DNA of 64,000 nt. Origin: Sinosporangium siamense (lineage in GTDB: Bacteria > Actinomycetota > Actinomycetes > Streptosporangiales > Streptosporangiaceae). This document shows positions 51,568 to 60,800 of the stretch, one piece after another. Under the pieces are notes generated by a model. It was not told the DNA's origin, did no database searches, and worked only from the letters and a program-made list of their open reading frames with translations. The position numbers were made by a program, and so were the translations under genes. The stretch is from NCBI RefSeq assembly GCF_016863435.1, contig NZ_BOOW01000055.1, positions 18,840 through 82,839 of the forward strand, in the 5' to 3' direction. Every line of letters starts with the position of its first letter. Positions within the stretch are counted from its first letter, which is position 1.

Positions 51568-52509
51568 TCAGACCGCCGGAGCGGCCCGGTGAGCGAGTTC
51601 ACGAGCGGCGTCGACGTAGGCCATGGCGCCACTCGACCCGGGATCGTACGTGATGACCGACTGGCCATAACTCGGCGCCTCGGACACACGAACGCTCCGC
51701 GGAATGACTGTGCTGATGACGGTGTCCTTGAAATGCGACCGCACCTCCTCGGCCACCTGCGAAGCCAACCGGGTGCGCCCGTCGAACATCGTGAGCAAAA
51801 TCGTCGACAAGTTTAGCCGTGGACTGAGGTGGGCCTTGACCAGGTCGACGTTGCGGAGAAGCTGGCCGAGGCCCTCCAACGCGTAATACTCACACTGGAT
51901 CGGGATGAGCAACTCATCCGCGGCCACAAGAGCGTTGACTGTGAGCAGGCCAAGCGACGGCGGGCAATCGATGATGATGTAGTCGAAAGAGATCGTGTCC
52001 AGCGCATTGATGGCCCTGGCGAGCCGGGATTCGCGGGCGACCAGCGAGACGAGCTCGATCTCGGCGCCGGCGAGGTCGATGGTAGCGGGAGCACACCACA
52101 GGCCCGGCATGTCAGGCACTTCTTTAATGATCTCAGCCATCGGCCGATCTTCCACGAGCACCTGGTAAACGTCGGGAATGTCCCCCCGATGCTCGATCGC
52201 CAGAGCCGTGGAGGCGTTCCCCTGCGGGTCGAGGTCGATGACCAGCACCCGCAGGCCGTGCATCGACAGGGCGGCGGCCAGGTTGACCGAGGTCGTGGTC
52301 TTGCCTACGCCGCCCTTCTGGTTGGCGACGGCGATGATGCGGCACTTCGGCGGACGCGGCCAGTCACCGTCACGGGCTTCCCTGGAATCCCCCACCGCAC
52401 GCGCGGACGTCTTCGTCTGAGCCGGGGCCGATGTTTCACGTGAAACCACTGAACTGAGTGCCTCTCGTACCAGCGGCGAATCGCCGGGGTTAAGGGGGGT
52501 CTGGGTCAC
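51568..52509 (-). CDS. parA: Chromosome partitioning ATPase ParA
   Basis: A 313-residue Walker-type ATPase that pulls ParB-parS complexes. After about 55 variable residues comes CRIIAVANQKGGVGKTTTSV (deviant Walker A), then LVIDLDPQGNASTALAI, DYIIIDCPPSLGLLTVNALV and VSEAPSYGQSVITYDPGSSG. GTG 52509 has AAAGGA about 8 nt upstream; the frame is open to 52689, overlapping rsmG, so a longer form is possible. Residues VVSRETS are encoded by a parS-like site. It follows rsmG in the usual order. Confidence 0.95.
   Translation of the reverse strand: MTQTPLNPGDSPLVREALSSVVSRETSAPAQTKTSARAVGDSREARDGDWPRPPKCRIIAVANQKGGVGKTTTSVNLAAALSMHGLRVLVIDLDPQGNASTALAIEHRGDIPDVYQVLVEDRPMAEIIKEVPDMPGLWCAPATIDLAGAEIELVSLVARESRLARAINALDTISFDYIIIDCPPSLGLLTVNALVAADELLIPIQCEYYALEGLGQLLRNVDLVKAHLSPRLNLSTILLTMFDGRTRLASQVAEEVRSHFKDTVISTVIPRSVRVSEAPSYGQSVITYDPGSSGAMAYVDAARELAHRAAPAV
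52432..52447. promoter_or_regulatory. parS-like site 7 (one mismatch, inside parA)
   Basis: TGTTTCACGTGAAACC within the N-terminal codons of parA. A parS in this part of parA also occurs in Streptomyces, from memory. Confidence 0.85.
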
Positions 52510-52685
52510 GGGGGTCGTCCTTTCAGCCGGACCACGAGTGTCCGGCGCGGCCGGGCCAGGGGGAGCCGGCGCGGCAGAGCGCTCATGGGGAGCGGTCGGC
52601 CAGCCGAGGCCGGAGGGCCGTTCGCGGGACACGGCGACGCTGACCCCGGGCCATCCGAGGCCGCTTGCCGTACCCGACACCACTG

Positions 52686-53384
52686 TCACCTCTTTCGTCG
52701 GCGGCGCGACGCCTTGTGGTCTCGCTCGGGCGCGCGGCCTGCGACCACCCGAACCAGAGTTGCAGGCGGCTCGACCTTACCGTGCCCGACTGAGACAAGC
52801 TCTGCCGTTTGCACCCCACTGGCACGCAATTGCCCTTGTGCCTCGGCCAGTTCCTCGGTGGCGCGCTCACCCTTCATCGCCAGGAGCTCTCCCCCTTCAC
52901 GCAGCAGCGGCAACGCCCAGGAGAGCAACCGGTCGAGCGGAGCGACCGCCCGTGCGGAGGCGACGTCGAAATATCGTTTGCCGACGAGATCCTCCGCCCG
53001 CCCGCGCAACACCTCGACGTTGTCCAGTTTGAGCTCTTCGACGCATTCGCTGAGGAACACCGTACGGCGAAGCAGTGGTTCAAGCAGTGTGACCGTGATG
53101 TCCGGCCGCACGATCGCCAGGACGAGTCCCGGCAGGCCCGCACCGGAGCCGATGTCCACAAGTTTGACCTTAGGTGCCAGCACCTCGGCGACCACCGCGC
53201 AGTTGAGCAAGTGGCGGTCCCAGATGCGTGGCACCTCACGTGGGCCGAGCAGCCCTCTGACCACTCCCGGGCCGGCCAGCAGTTCGGCAAACACCTGTGC
53301 CTTCGCCCACGCATCCCCGGTGAAAACCTCACGCGCCACGTCCGGTGCTTCGGGCAGTTCTTCTCGCTCCGCGTTATCCGCCAT
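52686..53384 (-). CDS. rsmG: 16S rRNA (guanine527-N7)-methyltransferase RsmG
   Basis: A 232-residue SAM-dependent enzyme (GidB) that methylates G527 of 16S rRNA. The SAM-binding loop is KLVDIGSGAGLPGLVLAIV, preceded by RIWDRHLLNCAVVAEVLAP and followed by VASARAVAPLDRLLSWALPL. The end is strongly basic (HKASRRRRKR). ATG 53384 or the adjacent GTG 53387 can start it. It leads the rsmG-parA-parB unit, with its promoter presumably between 53400 and 53566, behind the jag terminator. Confidence 0.96.
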   Translation of the reverse strand: MADNAEREELPEAPDVAREVFTGDAWAKAQVFAELLAGPGVVRGLLGPREVPRIWDRHLLNCAVVAEVLAPKVKLVDIGSGAGLPGLVLAIVRPDITVTLLEPLLRRTVFLSECVEELKLDNVEVLRGRAEDLVGKRYFDVASARAVAPLDRLLSWALPLLREGGELLAMKGERATEELAEAQGQLRASGVQTAELVSVGHGKVEPPATLVRVVAGRAPERDHKASRRRRKR

Positions 53385-53566
53385 CACTCACTCGACTTGA
53401 CAACCCGTGGTGACGTGGAATGCACCACGTGACCGTGTCCATACGAGTTCTAAGGCTAACGGGCGACATGCCGTGGCCGTACGAGGCTCGGCCAGCGCGC
53501 CTCACCGTCACACCTCATGTGACACGAGAAACCACGATTTTTCATGATCAAGCCCGGGAAACGAGA

Positions 53567-53594
53567 GAAGCCCGCTCATCGCTGAGCGGGCTTC
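53567..53594 (-). terminator. Terminator after jag
   Basis: GAAGCCCGCTCA (53567-53578), loop TCGC, TGAGCGGGCTTC (53583-53594): a 12-bp perfect stem 31 bp past the jag stop. It separates the rpmH-rnpA-yidD-yidC-jag block from rsmG-parA-parB. Confidence 0.85.
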
Positions 53595-53625
53595 CGCCGT
53601 ACATCACGGTGGTGCGTCACATACG

Positions 53626-54141
53626 TCACACCGGGAGGACCACCACAAAACGTCGGGGTTCCTCGCCTTCCGACTCCGACCGCAGTCCCGCCGCGGCGAC
53701 GGCGTCGTGCACGACCTTGCGCTCGAAGGGGGTCATCGGCTGGAGCGCGTGCGGCTCGCCGGTGCGCTTCACGTCCTCGGAGATCTTCGTGCCGAGTTTG
53801 CTCAACTCACTCCGGCGGTGCTCCCGGTAACCCGCGACGTCGAGCATCAACCGGCAGCGCTCCCCCGTCTGCCGGTGCACGGCGAGGCGCGTCAACTCCT
53901 GAAGCGCCTCCAGCACCTCCCCGTTCGGGCCGACGAGGTCGATCCCCTTCACACCGACTACCGACACGACGGCGCGGTCACCCTCGACGTCCATGTCGAT
54001 ATCACCGTCGATGTCGGCGATATCCAGGAGACCCTCGATGTAGTCCGCTGCGATCTCGCCCTCCTGCTCCAGGGCGGCAAGGTCGGGAACGGTCTTTACG
54101 GTCTCCTGCTCGGCCTCGGTCACGTCCGGCCTCTCCTTCAT
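53626..54141 (-). CDS. jag: Jag/KhpB-type KH-R3H RNA-binding protein
   Basis: A 171-residue protein with an acidic N-terminus, a KH-like domain (AADYIEGLLDIADIDGDIDM; GVKGIDLVGPNGEVLEALQE) and an R3H domain (KVVHDAVAAAGLRSESEGEE). It lacks the Jag_N domain of Firmicutes, as is usual in actinobacteria. RNA binding and a role near YidC and cell-envelope growth are known for the family. AAGGAGAGGCC lies before ATG 54141. It is last in the yidC block. Confidence 0.93.
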   Translation of the reverse strand: MKERPDVTEAEQETVKTVPDLAALEQEGEIAADYIEGLLDIADIDGDIDMDVEGDRAVVSVVGVKGIDLVGPNGEVLEALQELTRLAVHRQTGERCRLMLDVAGYREHRRSELSKLGTKISEDVKRTGEPHALQPMTPFERKVVHDAVAAAGLRSESEGEEPRRFVVVLPV

Positions 54142-54165
54142 GCTGTCGGGTCGAGAGACCCGGGG

Positions 54166-55119
54166 CTACGACTTCTTGCTGCCCGTGCGCTTGCTACGGG
54201 TCTGCCGAGTGGGCTGCTGCCTGACCATCTTCGGCTTCGGCTCCGGCTCGGGTGCGGGCTCGGGCTCCTTGTTGCCCTTAAGCACCTTGCTCAACAGGCC
54301 AGCCTTGGGCTGGACCGGGATCACCCGCCCCTTCTCATCGAACTGGGGCATCGGGTGACGGCTGTAGAACCAGTGCTGCTGGCCAAGGGTCCATACGTTG
54401 GTCGTGACCCAGTAGAGGATCAGGCCAAGCGGGAAGTTAAGGCTGAAGATGGCAAACAACGGCGAGAGATACATGAGGATCTTCTGCTGCTGAGCCATCG
54501 GGTTGTCCGGCATCTGCTGAATCGAGCGGGTCACGCTCTGCCGGACGGTGAGGAAGGTCGTCAACGAGCTGATCGCCACGAAGATGGCGAGCACGATCTT
54601 GGTCGTGACCGGGGTCGCGTTCAGCGCCTCGATGTCGGAGCCGCTCATGAAGAACGTTGCCGGGATGGGCGCGCCGAAGATGTGCGCCGCACGCGCGCTG
54701 TTGACCAGCTCCTGCGTCATGCCGAACTTGACCTGGCCGTGGGCCATGGCGTTCAGCACGGTGAACATCGAGATGAAGATCGGGAACTGCGCCAGAATTG
54801 GCAGACAGCCGCCCAGGGGGTTGGCGCCGGCCGTCTGGTACAGACGCATGACCTCTTGGTTCATGCGCTGCTTGTCGTTCTTGTAGCGCTTTCGGATCTC
54901 TTGGACCTTTGGCGCCAGCTCCTGCATCTTCTTCGACGAGCGCATCTGCTTGAGGAAGAGGGGGAAGATCAGCAGACGCATGAGCACGGTCAGCGTGATG
55001 ATGGTCAACGCCCAGTTAAGGCCGCTGTCCTCCGCAAGGAAGGTGCTATAGCCCTGGTGGATCCAGGTGATGACTTGCGCGACGGCTGTATAAAGCCAGT
55101 TCAGCCAGGACAGCTCCAC
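54166..55119 (-). CDS. yidC: Membrane protein insertase YidC
   Basis: A 317-residue Oxa1-type insertase. TM segments include IITLTVLMRLLIFPLFLKQM with the conserved positively charged groove Arg, then the cytoplasmic coiled hairpin (SKKMQELAPKVQEIRKRYKN), GANPLGGCLPILAQFPIFIS and LSPLFAIFSLNFPLGLILYW. The tail after residue 265 is Lys/Pro/Glu-rich (NKEPEPAPEPEPKPK) and basic, as in ribosome-binding forms. GTG 55119 has AGGGAG about 9 nt upstream and follows yidD by 4 bp. Confidence 0.97.
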   Translation of the reverse strand: MELSWLNWLYTAVAQVITWIHQGYSTFLAEDSGLNWALTIITLTVLMRLLIFPLFLKQMRSSKKMQELAPKVQEIRKRYKNDKQRMNQEVMRLYQTAGANPLGGCLPILAQFPIFISMFTVLNAMAHGQVKFGMTQELVNSARAAHIFGAPIPATFFMSGSDIEALNATPVTTKIVLAIFVAISSLTTFLTVRQSVTRSIQQMPDNPMAQQQKILMYLSPLFAIFSLNFPLGLILYWVTTNVWTLGQQHWFYSRHPMPQFDEKGRVIPVQPKAGLLSKVLKGNKEPEPAPEPEPKPKMVRQQPTRQTRSKRTGSKKS

Positions 55120-55123
55120 TGAG

Positions 55124-55399
55124 CTAGCTCCCTTGCTTATCGTGAGACCGGACCGGGCGTGAGGGCACCGGGTCGAAACCTCCGGGATGGAAAGGGTGGC
55201 AACGCCCGATTCTCCGGATCGTCAACCATGATCCGCGCAGTGGGCCGTATACGGCTATCGCCTCAAGCCCATAGGCACTGCACGAAGGGTAGAAGCGGCA
55301 GCGTGGACCTAGCAACGGGCTGATGAAGGCCCGGTAGAACCGAATCGGCCCCATCAGGACCCGTGCTCCGAGCCCTGCTCTGTGCTGCGCCTCCGTCAT
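55124..55399 (-). CDS. yidD: Membrane protein insertion efficiency factor YidD
   Basis: A 91-residue protein with the full family block [20 protein letters not shown] followed by [20 protein letters not shown] and [15 protein letters not shown]. It has an amphipathic membrane-associated helix and three conserved Cys. Its ATG (55399) overlaps the rnpA stop (ATGA), showing coupling. It assists YidC, which is encoded next. Confidence 0.96.
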   Translation of the reverse strand: MTEAQHRAGLGARVLMGPIRFYRAFISPLLGPRCRFYPSCSAYGLEAIAVYGPLRGSWLTIRRIGRCHPFHPGGFDPVPSRPVRSHDKQGS

Positions 55400-55776
55400 C
55401 GTTGTCCATCCCTCGGGGCCTGTGGACCAGACCCTCGCCGCCTGAGTAAACGATTCAGCGCGACATCGAGTTCGGCGGCGAGGCGCTCGCTTCGCGCGGA
55501 CGCGGCCGGTGGATTGGCGCGTACTACAAGCAGGCTACCTCTCGGAAGCTGTTCTAGACGGTCGCGCATCAGGTGACGGAGCCGACGTTTGACCTTGTTT
55601 CTCTCCACAGCACCACCGACGGCACGGCTCACCACAAACCCCACCAGCGGCGGTAGATCAACGTCATCGCGGAGCCGCAAATGCGCCACAAGGGTAGGGC
55701 GACCCACCCGGCCGCCCTTGCGGACCGCGGCCGAGAAATCCTCCCCGCGACGCATGCGGGATCCGCGCGGTAGCAC
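55396..55776 (-). CDS. rnpA: Ribonuclease P protein component
   Basis: A 126-residue basic protein that binds the RNase P RNA for tRNA 5' maturation. Landmarks are [40 protein letters not shown] and [20 protein letters not shown], where the RNK-VKRRLR region is the family's RNA-binding motif. GTG 55776 follows rpmH by about 105 bp. Confidence 0.97.
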   Translation of the reverse strand: MLPRGSRMRRGEDFSAAVRKGGRVGRPTLVAHLRLRDDVDLPPLVGFVVSRAVGGAVERNKVKRRLRHLMRDRLEQLPRGSLLVVRANPPAASARSERLAAELDVALNRLLRRRGSGPQAPRDGQR

Positions 55777-55881
55777 GAGTGGACCTTCTCAGAAGGAATC
55801 AGGGTGGGTACGGCTATCGCCCGCCGGGAGAGACCCCGGCGGGCGACGACCGATGAAAACTGACCCGGTGACGGCAGGCCG

Positions 55882-56019
55882 TCAGGCGGACAGGCTCGCG
55901 CGGCCCTTGCGCCGACGAGCGGCCAGGATCGCGCGGCCGGCACGGGTGCGCATGCGCAGCCGGAAGCCGTGGGTCTTCGCGCGGCGGCGGTTGTTCGGCT
56001 GGAAAGTACGCTTGCTCAC
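55882..56019 (-). CDS. rpmH: 50S ribosomal protein L34
   Basis: A 45-residue highly basic protein: [20 protein letters not shown], then [18 protein letters not shown] and ending RASLSA. GTG 56019 has CTGGAG 7 nt upstream. It heads the rpmH-rnpA-yidD-yidC-jag block, transcribed away from dnaA. Too short to appear in most open-frame lists. Confidence 0.97.
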   Translation of the reverse strand: MSKRTFQPNNRRRAKTHGFRLRMRTRAGRAILAARRRKGRASLSA

Positions 56020-56888
56020 GAGTGGGCTCCAGGCTTCAGGGCGCGCCTTGGGATTCAAGACGCCGTAGACTCACGGGGCTGGCTTGCCAGGCCCGCGAGG
56101 GCATGCGGAAGCACCGCCGCGTGACAAGCCGACCGTCGTACGTTACGGGGCACACGTGCTTTAGGTCAAACCAGACGCCGATCTTCGCGGCGCTCCACCG
56201 ACCGTTTTTGTGACTTGCGTCCCGGCTTTGCGGCTTGCATGCCGGCTTTGCGGTTTGAGTGCTGGGCCGGGACGCCGGCGTGGGTGGGTGTGTTGTCCGT
56301 CACCGTATCGTCGCCCGTCACCGTATCCGGACCGGCACACTCCGCCGCCGTCGACACACGGGGCTTCCGCAGCCGGCGGCACACCGCGCTCCCGCCGCTG
56401 TCAGCACACGGGGGGTCCCGCAGCCGGCGGCACTGGCTGAGAGCTCACTTGTGAGGCCTCATCGCGACCGCCTTCCCGGCGTGCACCCCAGGGTGCTCTT
56501 CCGGGCTGCTCCCGGGTGGTCGGCCGGGGTGGTCGGCCGGGGTGGTCGTGAGGTCGGTGGGGTGGTCGGCGGGGTGGCGCTGACCGGTGGTCGGCGGGGT
56601 GGCGCTGACCGGTGGTCGGCGGGGTGGCGCTGACCGGTGGTCGGCGGCCTGGCCGGCGCCGATGTCGCGGGCCTGCGGCCGGTTAGGCGGCTCTCCTTCC
56701 CCGCGCCCCGCCCGTCGCGCCCGGTCGCATCCATGAAGCTCTCAGGGCCGCCTACGCCCATGATGAGCGGCTTGCGAGCCTGTTTCCGGCGAGGAACCGG
56801 CCGTCGATCCCGCTCACGGCGAGGAAGCGGCCGTCCACGACGTCACCCCTCGGCAACGTCGAATGGGCAAGGCCCACGAAACCCATGT
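56020..56888. repeat. rpmH-dnaA interval, rpmH side: several short repeat families
   Basis: This stretch has no supported gene. It holds near-repeats of GCCGGCTTTGCGG (about 56223-56260), two CCGTCACCGTATC (about 56300 and 56317), two blocks with CCGCAGCCGGCGGCAC (56366 and 56417), and at 56561-56635 three perfect copies of a 25-bp unit beginning GGTGGTCGGCGGGGTGG plus a partial fourth. The rpmH promoter presumably lies within 56030-56200. Confidence 0.7.
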
Positions 56889-56890
56889 TT

Positions 56891-57312
56891 TTATCCACAG
56901 ACCCCACCAGTGCGGGGCTTCCTCTCCCCCACCTCCCCATCGGTCTCACGAACTCCCCCGCCGTCCAATCGGATCTGAGGGACACCTAGGCTGCCGGAGG
57001 CACACTTATCCACGTTTCCACAGGCGAGTTATCTACAGGCGCGTCGCCATCCACAGGATGTGCACGTGGGGCGCCTGATGCTGCCCTAGGCTGTGGACAA
57101 CGGCTTGAACGCGCTTGTGCATACGACTAACCTCAGCCCTCCGGACCTTTCCCTCTGCCAGCGGAATGTGCCGAAAGCTGTGCGCGACAGGCTGTGTACA
57201 ACTTGTGGATGAACTGTGGATCTCCAAAGGGGATCACGTCCTGGTCGGCCTGTGGACATGAGGGTTCGCGCCCCTGTCGAGCAATGCGGCCGGGACCGGC
57301 AGCTGTGGATAA
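56891..57312. promoter_or_regulatory. dnaA upstream region with DnaA boxes
   Basis: Perfect boxes are TTATCCACA at 56891-56899, TGTGGACAA at 57092-57100 and TGTGGATAA at 57304-57312. Near matches lie at 57006-57014, 57029-57037, 57193-57201, 57204-57212 and 57251-57259. The last perfect box is 42 bp before the dnaA start, in a position to repress. DnaA autoregulation through such boxes is known in Streptomyces. Confidence 0.85.
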
Positions 57313-57354
57313 ACGATCGCGGGGGGCCGCGGTATGGAGGAAGGTGGCCGAGCC

Positions 57355-59118
57355 ATGGATGGAGCCGAACTCGGCGCCGTATGGGCACGCGCCCGCGAGA
57401 ACTTCCTCGACGACAACGTCCCAGCCCAGCAGCGCGCCTGGCTCGCGCTGACGAGGCCGTTCGGCCTGGTGAACGACACCGTCGTGCTCGCCGCGCCCAA
57501 CGACTTCGCCAAGGACGTGCTGGAGAGCAAGCTTCGCCCACTCATCGCCCACGCCCTGTCCCAGGAATTCGGCCACCCCATGCGCGTGGCCGTCATGGTC
57601 GACCCGATGGCAGGCGCCGACGAGGGCTCGGGCACCCGGCAGGAGTCTTATCCCCAGAATCCACAGCCGAATTATCCCCAGGCTGGGGACAACTCGCCGA
57701 ACTACTCACAGGCGGCATCTTCCCAGCTCAGGCAGGGTTCTGTGGGGCAGCAGCCCTATCATCCCCAGGCTGCTCCCCCACAGTTGTCCACAGATTATCC
57801 ACAGGCTCAACCACAGCGTCCCTTCCCCTACGACAGCGGGAAGCAGCCGTTCCTCAACGAGAGCTTCACCGAGCCCTCGCCCACCGGTCCGATGCGTCCG
57901 GGGCAGCCGAACAACTTCGCGCCTCCGCCGTACATCGAGTCCCCTCAGCAATATGGCGAGGCCACGCGCGGCGGTGCCCAGGACAGCGACGCCTTCGACC
58001 GTCCCGCCGCCCCCCAGCCGCAGCCGCCCCAGCCGCAAAACCGCTGGGACGGGCGGAGCAGCTCCACGCGGCAGGGCGAGCCGGGCAGGCTGAACCCGAA
58101 ATACACCTTTGACACCTTCGTCATCGGATCGAGCAACCGTTTCGCCCACGCCGCCGCCGTCGCGGTCGCCGAGGCGCCGGCGAAGGCGTACAACCCGCTG
58201 TTCATCTACGGCGACTCGGGGCTGGGGAAGACCCACCTGCTGCACGCGATCGGCCATTACGCGCAGAGCCTCTACGACGGTGCCCGGGTGCGTTATGTGA
58301 GCTCTGAGGAGTTCACGAATGACTTCATCAACTCCATCCGCGACCACAAGGCCGACGGCTTCCGCAGCCGTTACCGGGCGGTGGACATCCTGCTGGTGGA
58401 CGACATCCAGTTCCTGGAGGGCAAAGAGCAGACGCAGGAGGAGTTTTTCCACACCTTCAACACTCTGCACAACGCCAACAAGCAGATCGTGATCTCCAGT
58501 GACCGGGCGCCCAAGCAGCTCAGCACGCTGGAGGACCGTCTCCGAAACCGCTTCGAGTGGGGCCTGATCACCGACGTCCAGCCGCCCGAGCTGGAGACCA
58601 GGATCGCGATCCTCCGCAAGAAGGCCATCCAGGAGGGCCTGGCCGCCCCGCCCGAGGTGCTCGAATACATCGCGAGCCGCATCTCCACCAACATCCGCGA
58701 GCTGGAGGGGGCCCTGATCCGGGTCACCGCATATGCGAACCTCCAGCGGCAGTCGGTCGACCTGCAGCTGACCGAGTTCGTGCTCAAGGACCTCATCACC
58801 GAGGACGCCGACTCCGAGATCACCGTCGCCACGATCATGGCGCAGACGGCGGCCTACTTCGGGATCTCCATTGACGACCTGTGCGGCGGCTCCCGGTCGC
58901 GGGTGCTGGTGACGTCGCGGCAGATCGCGATGTACCTCTGCCGCGAGTTGACGGACATGTCCCTCCCCAAGATCGGCCAGCAGTTCGGCGGCCGCGACCA
59001 CACGACAGTCATGCACGCCGACCGCAAGATCCGCTCCCTCATGGCCGAACGCCGCTCGATCTTCAACCAGGTGAACGAACTCACCGGCCGCATCAAGCAG
59101 CACTCCCGCACAGTGTGA
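57355..59118 (+). CDS. dnaA: Chromosomal replication initiator protein DnaA
   Basis: A 587-residue AAA+ initiator that melts oriC. Domain I is about residues 1-85; domain II is a long Pro/Gln/Tyr-rich linker (about 85-240), typical of large actinobacterial DnaA. Walker A is GDSGLGKT (286-293), Walker [15 protein letters not shown], and the C-terminal DNA-binding signature runs [20 protein letters not shown] to [19 protein letters not shown] 57355 ([17 protein letters not shown]) fits relatives; ATG 57334 is in frame. The domain II codons themselves contain DnaA boxes. A strong hairpin follows at 59266. Confidence 0.97.
   Translation: MDGAELGAVWARARENFLDDNVPAQQRAWLALTRPFGLVNDTVVLAAPNDFAKDVLESKLRPLIAHALSQEFGHPMRVAVMVDPMAGADEGSGTRQESYPQNPQPNYPQAGDNSPNYSQAASSQLRQGSVGQQPYHPQAAPPQLSTDYPQAQPQRPFPYDSGKQPFLNESFTEPSPTGPMRPGQPNNFAPPPYIESPQQYGEATRGGAQDSDAFDRPAAPQPQPPQPQNRWDGRSSSTRQGEPGRLNPKYTFDTFVIGSSNRFAHAAAVAVAEAPAKAYNPLFIYGDSGLGKTHLLHAIGHYAQSLYDGARVRYVSSEEFTNDFINSIRDHKADGFRSRYRAVDILLVDDIQFLEGKEQTQEEFFHTFNTLHNANKQIVISSDRAPKQLSTLEDRLRNRFEWGLITDVQPPELETRIAILRKKAIQEGLAAPPEVLEYIASRISTNIRELEGALIRVTAYANLQRQSVDLQLTEFVLKDLITEDADSEITVATIMAQTAAYFGISIDDLCGGSRSRVLVTSRQIAMYLCRELTDMSLPKIGQQFGGRDHTTVMHADRKIRSLMAERRSIFNQVNELTGRIKQHSRTV
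57648..57803. promoter_or_regulatory. DnaA boxes inside the dnaA reading frame (domain II)
   Basis: TTGTCCACA at 57784-57792 and TTATCCACA at 57795-57803 are perfect and 2 bp apart. TTATCCCCA at 57648-57656 and 57672-57680, and TGGGGACAA at 57684-57692, are one-mismatch forms. They encode parts of the low-complexity linker (QLSTDYPQ). Confidence 0.8.
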
Positions 59119-59265
59119 CCACCACAGTGACCGGCCCAGGTGGCCCGGCCGGCCCGGGTGACCGGCCGGACAGTTGCACGGCCACAGCACGGCCGGAGCT
59201 GCCAGCCGGGGTGGCGGGCCGGGCCAGCAGGTCGGCTGTTCGGCTGCACAGCGGCTGACTAGCGC

Positions 59266-59304
59266 GGCCACCCCGCATGGCCGCCCCGGCCATGCGGGGT
59301 GGCC
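59266..59304 (+). terminator. Strong hairpin after dnaA
   Basis: Perfect 17-bp arms (59266-59282 and 59288-59304; core CCCCGCATGGCC/GGCCATGCGGGG) around a 5-nt GCCCC loop, 148 bp past the dnaA stop. It is a probable terminator without a T-run. The surrounding 59119-59480 is GC-rich near-repeat sequence (CAGCCGGGGT twice, CATGACC twice) without a gene. Confidence 0.75.
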
Positions 59305-59577
59305 AGCCGGGGTCGCGAGCCGACTGCACGACTGGCCGCATGGCATGACCTCCGGCAGGTCGACCGGTTACACGGCATGACCACCGGCAGATCGGTGATC
59401 GTGGAGCGGCCGAGGGCGGCTCTCTTGCCGGACGACTCCTCTGCGCACGAGGACGTCCAGGCCGCCCGGGAGGCATGGTCTCGATCTAGGTGTGGGTCAC
59501 GCAGACTGTGGCCGCGCCGAGGCGCTCCTCAGGGCGGTTCCGGCCCGCCGTTCCGGTCGGCCCGCAGGCCGACCGGA

Positions 59578-59741
59578 GCATGCTGATCGTGCTTGACAAC
59601 GCCGCGACCATCTCGCAGGTCCGCCTGCTTCTGCCGGGAAACTCCGGATGTCTCGCAGTGGTGACGAGCCGCGACGACAGCAGTTCGTCGAAGCCAGTGG
59701 TGACGCTCATCGCCAGGGCGAAGACACTTGCAAACAGCTGA
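59578..59741 (+). pseudogene. NB-ARC (AfsR/SARP-type) ATPase fragment
   Basis: The frame from 59580 reads [20 protein letters not shown] then [15 protein letters not shown], the Walker B/RNBS region of NB-ARC regulators such as AfsR (usual form LDNA...QVRPLLPG...VLVTSR). Nothing recognisable from the same domain lies before or after, and the frame soon ends. This is a short relic inside the dnaA-dnaN interval. Confidence 0.65.
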
Positions 59742-59753
59742 CGTCTTCCTCAC

Positions 59754-59906
59754 CTGGGAGGGCGTCAGCCGTACAGCATCTCAGGCGAGGTCCGGTCCGC
59801 GGTGTTGTCGCTCAGCCAGTTCGAGACCGAGGAGCGTCAGCCCTACAGCATCTCAGGCGAGGTCCGGTCCCGGTGTGTCGATGCCGCCGTGATCGGGGAC
59901 CGGGCA
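59754..59906 (-). pseudogene. Two inverted relic copies of the aminotransferase 3' end
   Basis: GTCAGCCGTACAGCATCTCA then GGCGAGGTCCGGTCC occurs near 59768 and, with small changes, near 59840, the second copy extending to 59906 (GTGTGTCGATGCCGCCGTGA). Both match the complement of 43604-43690, the last codons, stop and half terminator of the class I/II aminotransferase gene. The first copy also keeps a worn piece of the terminator stem. Confidence 0.85.
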
Positions 59907-59917
59907 CTTGTGAAGTC

Positions 59918-60022
59918 GGCCTCGGTGGCGGGACCTTCGACGTGAGCATCCTGAACATCGGCGACGGGGTCGGCGAGGTGCGGTCGGCCGCCGGCGACAC
60001 CCATCTGGGCGGCGACGACTTC
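59918..60022 (+). pseudogene. DnaK (Hsp70) fragment
   Basis: Thirty-five codons read [20 protein letters not shown] then [15 protein letters not shown], the phosphate-2 and following region of the DnaK ATPase domain (usual form [10 protein letters not shown]...[15 protein letters not shown]). The match begins and ends abruptly. A relic of a gene that normally lies far from oriC. Confidence 0.85.
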
Positions 60023-60339
60023 GGCCCGCCCGGCACTTGCTCGGCGTGTGCTGAGAAGCACTTCCTCGGCGAGGTGCTGAGCAGACGTCCCTGGCCCCCG
60101 GCAGGCCACCTATATGCCGCCGGGTGCGCCGATCAGCCCGCACGCCCCAAACGTTGTGCGGTGCGTGCGCAGCGCCCCGCGGAAGCTCCAGGGGCGACCG
60201 TGGGGCCTGTGAACCGCAGCGTGGCCGGAGTGCGCAACGATCCGGGGGCGCGCCCAGGAGATCCTCCAAGGCCCCTTCTCCCCGCAGGGGACAGTACGGT
60301 GCTTGCTCCTCCCGTGAGCCGGAAGGTAAGCGGTGCCGA

Positions 60340-60800
60340 AGCTGGGGCGACGGTACGGCGGAGCCCTACGGGATGGTTGCTCCCCCACCGTGCGCAGGAT
60401 GGTCGACGGGAGACATCCCGCCCACGGTTGCCACCGCAACCACCGGGCACCCCGTCGGGCGGACCCTGCCGGGCGGACCCCGCCGACGGACCGCGCGTCG
60501 GCGTCCAACGCACCCGCCCAGCAACCCAAACAGCCACGCGACACACCCGCGCCCCGACACCCTTGCCTGCCCCACACCCGCCACAACAATTGGGGCCGCC
60601 GACCCGGCGCGAGATGCTGCCCGGTCGACGGCGGCGAAGCGGGGGACGGTACGGCGGAGCCTTACGGAAGAGGTACTCCCACCGTGCACCGGGTGGCAGG
60701 CGGAAGCGGAATGGGGGCGACGGTACGGGGCGCGGAACGTTGACGGCGGTACGGTCGTGATCTATGGGAGGGTTGCTCCCCTGATCTTGCGGTTGGTTTC
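60340..60800. repeat. Degenerate repeats with the GTACGGC core
   Basis: Three related blocks near 60344, 60640 and 60720 share GGGCGACGGTACGGCGGAGC-type sequence followed by a GTTGCTCCC or GTACTCCC segment. They resemble decayed forms of the GTACGGC-N3-GCCGTAC palindrome. Between them (60400-60630) is Pro/Thr-rich GC sequence without a gene that I can support. Confidence 0.55.
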
